Below are positions 1 through 3,994 of a stretch of 5,382 bases of DNA, in pieces. The stretch's first letter is position 1. Each line of letters opens with the position of its first letter. The position numbers and the translations under genes are program-made. The stretch comes from an uncultured Ruminococcus sp. GTDB taxonomy: Bacteria; Bacillota; Clostridia; Oscillospirales; Ruminococcaceae. The stretch covers positions 1 to 5,382 of the forward strand of contig CAMWRL010000122.1 in NCBI GenBank assembly GCA_947176685.1, given 5' to 3'. The notes under the pieces are model-generated. The model had not been told where the DNA came from. It saw nothing but the letters and a program-made list of their open reading frames with translations, and ran no database searches.

Positions 1-1
1 A

Positions 2-409
2 TATTATACAAACTCTTTCCACGTACCTGTTTACTATCCGATAAGTGCGTTTGAAAAAATAAAGATTGAAGCACCTTACCACGAACTCACCAATGCTGGA
101 CACATAAGTTATATTGAACTTGACGGCGACCCGCTGGAAAATCTGAACGCCTTTGAAAAAATCGTGCGTTGTATGAAAGAATCCGGAATAGGTTACGGAG
201 CTATAAATCACCCTGTTGACCGTGACCCGTGCTGCGGATATACCGGAATTATCGGTGAAACCTGTCCGTGCTGCGGCAGACGGGAAAACTCCAATAACAT
301 TGCGTTTGACAGAATACGCCGTATAACAGGCTATCTTGTCGGAACACTCGACCGCTTTAACAACGGCAAGCGTGCCGAAGAACACGACAGAGTAAAACAC
401 GATGTCTGA
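2..409 (+). CDS. nrdD: Anaerobic (class III) ribonucleoside-triphosphate reductase, C-terminal part
   Basis: The reading frame is open from base 2 to the TGA at 407-409 and enters from the left edge, so only the last 135 residues are present. The enzyme reduces ribonucleoside triphosphates to dNTPs in the cytoplasm without oxygen, using a glycyl radical installed by NrdG. Visible family marks are the 'NSFHVPV' stretch near the left end, 'HPVDRDPCCGYTG', 'CPCCGR', and the closing 'RITGYLVGTLDRFN' / 'RAEEHDRVKH' block. The glycine of ITGYLVG (codon 329-331) is the expected radical site by analogy with the CGYLG motif of phage T4 NrdD. Cysteine codons at 230, 233, 263, 269 and 272 form the C-terminal zinc-binding cluster. 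Its end overlaps the nrdG start by 8 nt, so the two are translationally coupled. The ATG at 164 is internal methionine, not a start. The promoter is outside the window. Identification is secure. Confidence 0.97.
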   Translation, partial: YYTNSFHVPVYYPISAFEKIKIEAPYHELTNAGHISYIELDGDPLENLNAFEKIVRCMKESGIGYGAINHPVDRDPCCGYTGIIGETCPCCGRRENSNNIAFDRIRRITGYLVGTLDRFNNGKRAEEHDRVKHDV

Positions 410-905
410 AATCAGAATTGCCGGAACTGTCAACGATTCAATAGTTGACGGCAACGGAATAAGGTTTACGATATTCACACAAGGCTGTCCGCATAACTGT
501 AAGGGCTGTCACAATCCGCAGACGCACGACTTTAACGGCGGACAAATCGTCAGCACGGACGAACTTTTACAGAAAATAAAACAGAATCCTTTGCTTGACG
601 GCGTGACTTTCAGCGGCGGAGAACCTTTCTGTCAGGCACACGAACTTGCAGTTTTTGGAAAAAAAATAAAGTCCCTCGGACTTAATATAACAACATATAC
701 CGGATATACTTTCGAGGAACTCTATACTAACCGTAACCACAATTACTGGAATGAACTTCTTTCCGTTACGGACGTTCTGATTGACGGACGGTTTATACTG
801 GAGTTAAAAGACTGGAATATAAAGTTCCGTGGAAGTTCAAATCAGCGTTATATTGACTGTCCGGCAAGTCTTAAAGCAGGCAGGGCGATTGAAATACATA
901 TATAA
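402..905 (+). CDS. nrdG: Anaerobic ribonucleotide reductase activating protein (radical SAM)
   Basis: This 167-residue protein is the activase that uses a [4Fe-4S] cluster and S-adenosylmethionine to generate the glycyl radical on NrdD. The radical-SAM cysteines are C29, C33 and C36 in 'GCPHNCKGC' (CX3CX2C), followed by 'HNP'. The SAM-contacting glycine motif is 'FSGGEPF' at about residues 70-76. The N-terminal 'IVDGNGIRFTIFTQGC' pattern is typical of NrdG, and the length matches the short activase form with no extra ferredoxin domain. The ATG at 402 lies inside the last codons of nrdD (8-nt overlap); no strong independent ribosome binding site is evident, which fits coupled translation. The pair nrdD-nrdG is the usual gene order. 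A hairpin directly after the stop closes the unit. Nothing unusual is seen. Confidence 0.97.
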   Translation: MSEIRIAGTVNDSIVDGNGIRFTIFTQGCPHNCKGCHNPQTHDFNGGQIVSTDELLQKIKQNPLLDGVTFSGGEPFCQAHELAVFGKKIKSLGLNITTYTGYTFEELYTNRNHNYWNELLSVTDVLIDGRFILELKDWNIKFRGSSNQRYIDCPASLKAGRAIEIHI

Positions 906-909
906 ATAA

Positions 910-935
910 AATCCGGAGTTTTCCTGCTCCGGATT
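910..935. terminator. Convergent-gene terminator hairpin, probably bidirectional
   Basis: A 9-bp stem, ATCCGGAG (911-918) with CTCCGGAT (927-934) plus the 910/935 A-T pair, encloses an 8-nt loop. It sits between the stop of nrdG (905) and the stop of the leftward small gene (TAA complement at 934-936). On the - strand it is followed by a T-rich run (complement of 904-910), and on the + strand by TATTT, so it can serve both transcripts; the U-tracts are short, so strength is uncertain. Confidence 0.75.
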
Positions 936-1254
936 ATTTCATTATGTAATATTTTTTCCAATCGTAAAAATCTTTCTGGTAATCATCTGAATGTCTTATA
1001 CGGCTATATCGCATATGAAAAGGGTTAATACTTTCCCATTGCCTTTTAAATTGTTTTTCGTCCGTTGCAGTGATAAAGCGATAATCGGATATAAACCAGC
1101 TACAGTATATTTTTTTAAAAAAACAGGATTTTCCGGCGGGCATCTCCTTATAGTGACGGACGGCACGGTTTGCGAAAGTCTTAGGCTTCTGACGGTCTTT
1201 TGAAGTTCTTGCACGGTCTTTAATTACCGGAAATTTTCTGTAACTCCTGCTCAT
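934..1254 (-). CDS. Small basic protein of unknown function, paralogue B
   Basis: This is a 106-residue protein that I do not recognise as any characterised family. It starts 'MSRSYRKFPVIKD' and its first 42 residues are strongly basic (many K/R), sharing 36 of 42 residues with the product of the gene just upstream (1262-1555). The middle holds 'KKIYCSWFISDYRF', and the tail ends in 'YDWKKYYIMK', again echoing the paralogue's 'WDWKKYYLRK'. The central-to-C-terminal part (about 60-95) has diverged and is longer than in the paralogue. No signal peptide or membrane segment is seen, so it is probably cytoplasmic; the basic, tyrosine/tryptophan-rich make-up might suit RNA or DNA binding, but that is inference. 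The start is fixed by conservation of MSRS with the paralogue. The gap to the upstream stop is 7 nt, and a weak AAAGTAGG ribosome binding site overlaps the end of that gene, so they are one operon. From memory, similar unnamed proteins starting MSRSY-K occur in other clostridia. Confidence 0.8.
   Translation of the reverse strand: MSRSYRKFPVIKDRARTSKDRQKPKTFANRAVRHYKEMPAGKSCFFKKIYCSWFISDYRFITATDEKQFKRQWESINPFHMRYSRIRHSDDYQKDFYDWKKYYIMK
1141..1254. repeat. Direct repeat copy 1 (114 bp, duplicated 5' half of the MSRS genes)
   Basis: This stretch aligns without gaps to 1442-1555 at an offset of 301 bp, with about 16 mismatches by my hand count (roughly 86% identity). It encodes the N-terminal basic half of paralogue B. 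The sharp drop in similarity beyond it shows that the tail diverged or was replaced after duplication. Confidence 0.85.
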
Positions 1255-1261
1255 ATTACGC

Positions 1262-1555
1262 CTACTTTCTTAGATAATATTTTTTCCAGTCCCATAAAGC
1301 CTCTTCGTATTTATCATAGTAAATATAATCATATGTTTCCCATGCTTTCCGAACTTCCGTTTTGTTCATATAGCCGATATAACGATAATCTGATATGAAA
1401 TAACTGTAATATATTTTCTTGTAACCGCCCTTTCCGGTGGGTATCTCCTTATAGCGACGGACGGCACGGTTTGCGAAAGTCTTAGTCTTCTGACGGTCTT
1501 TAGATGTTCTGCGCCTATCTTTATGTACGGGGAATTTCCTGTAACTCCTGCTCAT
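1262..1555 (-). CDS. Small basic protein of unknown function, paralogue A
   Basis: This is a 97-residue protein with no recognised family. Its N-terminal half ('MSRSYRKFPVHKDRRR', then 'KTFANRAVRRYK') is very basic, followed by 'GYKKIYYSYFISDYRYIGY' and a C-terminal 'WDWKKYYLRK' rich in aromatics and lysine. There is no signal peptide or membrane segment. An in-frame ATG further upstream (1597) is rejected as the start because a good AAAGGAG site at 1563-1569 lies downstream of it. Two adjacent ATGs follow that site (1558 and 1555); the second gives the MSRS start shared with paralogue B and has the better 7-nt spacing, so 1555 is chosen. The start overlaps the end of the membrane-protein gene by 35 nt, and the next gene follows after 7 nt, so all three are probably one transcript. 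Function is unknown; nucleic-acid binding is only a guess from composition. Confidence 0.82.
   Translation of the reverse strand: MSRSYRKFPVHKDRRRTSKDRQKTKTFANRAVRRYKEIPTGKGGYKKIYYSYFISDYRYIGYMNKTEVRKAWETYDYIYYDKYEEALWDWKKYYLRK
1442..1555. repeat. Direct repeat copy 2 (114 bp, duplicated 5' half of the MSRS genes)
   Basis: This is the partner of 1141-1254 and encodes the N-terminal basic half of paralogue A. Mismatches cluster between 1502 and 1532 (codons 9-18), while the flanks, including the start codon region and the 'KTFANRAVR' codons, are nearly identical. Confidence 0.85.
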
Positions 1556-1898
1556 CATCTGGCTCCTTTCGGACGGTAAGTACAATATATGTAACAAGCA
1601 AAGTGATACCAGTTATAAAACAAAATGCCTGTACTGCATAATAAAACAGTACAAAAAAGAATCCGCTCAGAACATCAGCTATATTTTCGACAACAGCTAT
1701 AGCGTCAGTATACAGGACTGCTTCTGAAAGTACGGATAATGCTGTAAAAATAAAAAATCCGATAATACAGAATTTTTTAAGTCTGATTTTGTTTGCGGAT
1801 TTTTTTATTATCAGTATAATCAGTACCGCAGGAATTACCGCAACAAGCGGAAACATTGATATAATTGAAACTATATTTTCAAATAATTCAGCAAACAT
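1521..1898 (-). CDS. Small membrane protein of unknown function, about three transmembrane helices
   Basis: This is a 125-residue, very hydrophobic protein that I cannot assign to a family. Likely membrane helices are residues 9-31, 43-63 and roughly 79-108 (the last is long and could kink). The short loop 32-42 is packed with lysine and arginine (KK...K.R.KK) and so should be cytoplasmic; residues 64-76 are acidic and should be outside; the C-terminus has RK at 110-111 and then an acidic tail (EPDDEQELQE), predicted inside. No catalytic motif is seen. The start is supported by GAGGTG (complement of 1903-1908) 4 nt before the ATG. It is the first gene of a leftward operon with the two MSRS proteins; its last 35 nt overlap paralogue A. 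Upstream there is no room for a private promoter: the U-tract of the ncRNA candidate ends 12 nt before the start codon, so expression probably depends on read-through from the ncRNA promoter. Confidence 0.75.
   Translation of the reverse strand: MFAELFENIVSIISMFPLVAVIPAVLIILIIKKSANKIRLKKFCIIGFFIFTALSVLSEAVLYTDAIAVVENIADVLSGFFFVLFYYAVQAFCFITGITLLVTYIVLTVRKEPDDEQELQEIPRT
1563..1569 (-). promoter_or_regulatory. Ribosome binding site that decides the start of paralogue A
   Basis: On the - strand the site reads AAAGGAG, 4 nt before an ATG at 1558 and 7 nt before the ATG at 1555. It lies inside the coding sequence of the upstream membrane protein and rules out the longer reading starting at 1597. 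Confidence 0.8.
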
Positions 1899-1910
1899 AT
1901 TTCACCTCAT

Positions 1911-2127
1911 AAAAAAATAATCCGCCTTGCCGTCATATAGTGCATAAAACCCGCACGAAGCAGGTGGGTAAACGCCCGAATGCTTCACGCTCCCTTCGTC
2001 CGCATATAGAAACTATATGTCGGGAGGTCTGCAATCCACAGCCGGAGCTGTATTCCCTGATGAGATGTGTTGGATTATAAAAAACTATAATTACCCGAAC
2101 AAGGCAGAATATTAACTTGTATTTGAT
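1911..2127 (-). ncRNA. Structured non-coding RNA or leader RNA; raiA-motif-like or 6S-like candidate
   Basis: No protein gene fits here, but the - strand has all parts of an RNA gene. A promoter at 2134-2162 predicts a start near 2127. A closing stem pairs 2100-2110 with 1919-1929 (10 of 11 positions), and seven U residues follow at 1911-1917, as in an intrinsic terminator. Inside are a perfect 7-bp hairpin (2003-2009 with 2013-2019, 3-nt loop), ACAGC/GCUGU (2038-2042 with 2047-2051, 4-nt loop), AAUCCA/UGGAUU (2071-2076 with 2033-2038), CUCCC/GGGAG (2022-2026 with 1990-1994), a 6-bp hairpin (1949-1954 with 1960-1965), and a long-range GGGUAA/UUACCC (2091-2096 with 1966-1971). Such a compact multi-helix fold of about 190 nt fits the raiA-motif RNA of Firmicutes in size; 6S RNA also has this length and a closing stem, but the many internal hairpins fit its rod shape less well. 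Family assignment is from memory and uncertain; that it is a structured RNA is well supported. It could also act as a leader of the downstream small-gene operon. Confidence 0.75.
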
Positions 2128-2133
2128 GTTTAT

Positions 2134-2162
2134 ATTATACCACATAATTTCAGAAAAATCAA
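2134..2162 (-). promoter_or_regulatory. Sigma-A promoter for the ncRNA and leftward operon
   Basis: On the - strand, TTGATT (complement of 2157-2162) and TATAAT (complement of 2134-2139) are separated by exactly 17 nt. A TG dinucleotide one base before the -10 box makes it an extended -10 promoter. The predicted start is an A near 2127, about 17 nt before the closing stem of the ncRNA. Confidence 0.85.
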
Positions 2163-2183
2163 CCCCTGTTTACAAATTTCCGC

Positions 2184-2197
2184 AAAAAAATTTTTTT
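2184..2197. other. A7T7 tract between divergent promoters
   Basis: A perfect run of seven A followed by seven T lies between the two -35 boxes (2157-2162 and 2209-2214). Such tracts bend or stiffen DNA and can act as UP elements for RNA polymerase; here it could serve both promoters. Function is inferred, only the tract is seen. Confidence 0.6.
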
Positions 2198-2208
2198 GAT
2201 GAATTATG

Positions 2209-2237
2209 TTGATTTTTTTGACTGAGTATGTTATAAT
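2209..2237 (+). promoter_or_regulatory. Sigma-A promoter for the nucleosidase-dockerin operon
   Basis: TTGATT (2209-2214) and TATAAT (2232-2237) are 17 nt apart, with TG at 2229-2230 giving an extended -10 box. The start is expected near 2244. The 5' leader is only about 28 nt and ends in a strong AAAGGAG ribosome binding site (2256-2262), 9 nt before the ATG at 2272, so no riboswitch fits here. Confidence 0.88.
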
Positions 2238-2271
2238 CAAATAAGAAATCTACATAAAGGAGCATGAAATT

Positions 2272-2949
2272 ATGAACACTATTGCAATAATCGGAGCTAT
2301 GCCTTCGGAACTTGCAGACATCAGAAAAACTCTTGGCAATGCGGAGATAAAGAAAATATCCGGCTTCGAGTTTTTCATAAACGAATACAGGGGGAAAACT
2401 ATTATAAATTCCTGCTGCGGTATCGCCAAGGTTAATGCGGCTCTTTGCACTCAGGTGATGATTGACAACTTCAGTCCGGACTGCGTTATAAATACTGGTA
2501 TCGCCGGCGGTATGAACTCCGATGTAAAAGTCTGCGATGTGGTTGTTTCTACTGAAGTACTTCCGCACGACCTCGACCCGCATTTCCTGAACGACTATCC
2601 GCCATATTGTGCGGTTTTCAAGGCTGACGAAAATCTTATCCGAACAGCCGAAACTGTATGTGATGAATTTTCCGTGAAAAGTTTCAGGGGACGTATAGTT
2701 TCCGGAGAAGCGTTTATTTCCAGCAACGAAGTAAAATCCGAAATTCAGAACAGACTTAATCCATATGCCGTTGATATGGAAAGCGCAGCAGTCGGACATT
2801 GCTGTTACCTCAACGAAAAGCCCTATGTAAGTGTACGCTGTATTTCCGACAATGCTGACGATGACGGTGCTATGTCATTTGACGAGTTTGAAAAAATCGC
2901 CGCTAAAAGAGTAGCTGACATAGTTCTGAGAATGACTGAAATTCTTTAA
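2272..2949 (+). CDS. mtnN: 5'-methylthioadenosine/S-adenosylhomocysteine nucleosidase
   Basis: This 225-residue cytoplasmic enzyme hydrolyses the N-glycosidic bond of methylthioadenosine and S-adenosylhomocysteine, releasing adenine in methionine/SAM salvage and detoxification. Family marks are the N-terminal 'IAIIGAMPSEL' (usual form IGIIGAMEEE), with E13 matching the catalytic E12 of the E. coli enzyme; 'INTGIAGGM' at 73-81; 'SGEAFIS' at 144-150; 'AVDMESAAVGH' with M169/E170 at the ribose-binding position (E. coli M173/E174); and 'ISDNADDD' with D193 matching catalytic D197. Length is normal for the family. It is unusually rich in cysteine (10 residues, including CC at 49-50 and 177-178), compatible with an anaerobe. 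The replacement of the first two glutamates of the EEE motif by P-S is a small deviation that leaves the key glutamate intact. It has a strong promoter and ribosome binding site of its own and is followed after 17 nt by a co-directional dockerin gene. Confidence 0.93.
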   Translation: MNTIAIIGAMPSELADIRKTLGNAEIKKISGFEFFINEYRGKTIINSCCGIAKVNAALCTQVMIDNFSPDCVINTGIAGGMNSDVKVCDVVVSTEVLPHDLDPHFLNDYPPYCAVFKADENLIRTAETVCDEFSVKSFRGRIVSGEAFISSNEVKSEIQNRLNPYAVDMESAAVGHCCYLNEKPYVSVRCISDNADDDGAMSFDEFEKIAAKRVADIVLRMTEIL

Positions 2950-2966
2950 AGAAAGGAAAAACCACA

Positions 2967-3866
2967 ATGAAAAAAATATCTTTTATAACGGCTCTTGCAA
3001 TGTCGCTTACAGCAGTTATACCGTTCAGTGCAATGGCAGACCCCGAAGAAGGTTATCTGCCGATAATGTATCTTTCCGTTGAGGACAACGAAAAGATTTC
3101 TGTACTTCCGGACGGCACTGTATACATAAATAATGAAGACCTTACCGGTGACGACTCAATCCGTGTAAATGTCTATGTACAGGACGAATCAAAAAGCTGT
3201 TGGAATCTTGCTCCGAAAGTAAAATGCGCTGACGGAAATATAAAATTCAATGAAAATGCCATAGAAAATGAAACCACTGCATATGATGACCAACATGAAT
3301 TTATTTCAAGCATTGATAAAGAGTACAACACGGTAAACATAACATTCAAGACACCTCTTTTGTCAACCGGAACAAAATTAGAACTTACCAGCGAAAATAC
3401 AGACGATTATCCGATAGCATACTTTAACGCCGATGTCAATTCTGAAATACCCGCCGGAAACTACAGAATTTATTTTCTTACTGAACCGGATGACCCTGAA
3501 AACAATCCTGACCAGAGACTCACTCAAATATCTTTCCGATATGATGACGGTGATTCAAAAACTTTTACTCCGGAGGTAAGAGACCAGAAAATCGTTGTTT
3601 CTGACCGTATGCTCGGTGATGTGAATAAAGACGGTCTGATTGATGCGGTGGACGCTTCGGAAGTACTTGGCGAATACGCTTCACTTTCAACTGACGGCGT
3701 AAGCACTTTCACCATTGAACAGACAAACGCCGCCAACATAAATATGGACGAATATACAGACGCTGTTGATGCCTCCGCTATTCTTGATTATTATGCGTAT
3801 CTTTCGACAAACGGTCAGGAAGATAAACTTGGATTTGCAGAATACCTCACTTCAATACAGGAATGA
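2967..3866 (+). CDS. Secreted protein with C-terminal type I dockerin
   Basis: This 299-residue protein begins with a clear signal peptide (MKK, hydrophobic core to about residue 20, cleavage expected after the SAMA at 21-24). Residues about 217-281 form a type I dockerin with two calcium-loop repeats: 217-242 ('GDVNKDGLIDAVDAS') and 256-281 ('ANINMDEYTDAVDAS'), each followed by a helix ending in YA-LST. Dockerins bind cohesin domains of scaffoldins, so this protein is probably attached to a cellulosome-like or cell-surface complex. Residues 25-210 are acidic, beta-rich looking and not recognised; no glycoside hydrolase or carbohydrate-binding motif is seen, so it is more likely a structural or binding component than an enzyme. 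The second loop is degenerate (E262 for Gly and T264 for Ile). The start has an AAAGGA site about 9 nt upstream (2952-2957). It follows the nucleosidase gene by 17 nt, with no promoter seen between, and ends in a strong terminator. Confidence 0.9.
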   Translation: MKKISFITALAMSLTAVIPFSAMADPEEGYLPIMYLSVEDNEKISVLPDGTVYINNEDLTGDDSIRVNVYVQDESKSCWNLAPKVKCADGNIKFNENAIENETTAYDDQHEFISSIDKEYNTVNITFKTPLLSTGTKLELTSENTDDYPIAYFNADVNSEIPAGNYRIYFLTEPDDPENNPDQRLTQISFRYDDGDSKTFTPEVRDQKIVVSDRMLGDVNKDGLIDAVDASEVLGEYASLSTDGVSTFTIEQTNAANINMDEYTDAVDASAILDYYAYLSTNGQEDKLGFAEYLTSIQE

Positions 3867-3874
3867 TTGTTTTT

Positions 3875-3902
3875 AAACGACTGCTTCGGCGGTCGTTTTT
3901 TT
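3875..3902 (+). terminator. Intrinsic terminator after the dockerin gene
   Basis: A 10-bp stem (3875-3884 with 3889-3898, one T-G wobble) is capped by a UUCG tetraloop (3885-3888) and runs into seven T residues (3896-3902). It starts 8 nt after the stop codon and is a textbook Rho-independent terminator. Confidence 0.95.
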
Positions 3903-3906
3903 AATT

Positions 3907-3965
3907 GTGACGTTTTTGTTATTTTCCAGTCACCGGAGTGTCATATCAGTAATATATAATATAAT
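3907..3965 (+). promoter_or_regulatory. Probable promoter/operator region of the ABC transporter operon
   Basis: Two overlapping TATAAT boxes occur at 3955-3960 and 3960-3965. The best -35 for the second is GTGTCA at 3938-3943 (4 of 6 matches, 16-nt spacing), which is weak and suggests an activator. Just upstream, GTGAC (3907-3911) and GTCAC (3929-3933) form an inverted repeat, and CAC-CGGA-GTG (3931-3940) is a second small dyad next to the -35; either could bind a regulator. This is inference; related transporters are often controlled by two-component systems, but none is in the window. Confidence 0.5.
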
Positions 3966-3978
3966 CACAAACTAAAAA

Positions 3979-3985
3979 AGAGGTG
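3979..3985 (+). promoter_or_regulatory. Ribosome binding site that decides the ATPase start
   Basis: AGAGGTG ends 9 nt before the ATG at 3995. The alternative in-frame GTG at 3983 lies inside this site and cannot be the start. Confidence 0.85.
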
Positions 3986-3994
3986 TTTTTTATT

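Noticed and set aside
991..1214. Short open frames on both strands inside the MSRS gene region (991-1203 + and 996-1214 -)
   Set aside because: They lack ribosome binding sites and overlap a gene supported by a paralogue conserved in the other frame; they are shadows.
934..1555. MSRS proteins as ribosomal protein S19 relatives because of the similar first residues (M-RS-KK-P-V)
   Set aside because: The similarity stops after about ten residues and the S19 core motifs are absent; it is probably coincidence of a short basic N-terminus.
1919..2110. ncRNA read on the + strand
   Set aside because: The closing stem is symmetric, but the good promoter and the U-tract both belong to the - strand; on the + strand the stem is followed by a mixed sequence without a T-run.
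1933..2145. A 70-codon leftward open frame covering the ncRNA candidate
   Set aside because: Its ATG overlaps the -10 box region upstream of the predicted transcription start, it has no ribosome binding site, and the product is low-quality; the RNA structure explains the sequence better.
2170..2799. Long leftward open frames antisense to the nucleosidase gene (2170-2799 and 2250-2450)
   Set aside because: The + strand gene has all catalytic motifs of its family; the antisense products show no family features and no start signals.
3524..3739. Leftward open frame antisense to the dockerin region
   Set aside because: Serine-rich complement of the repeated dockerin codons; no ribosome binding site.
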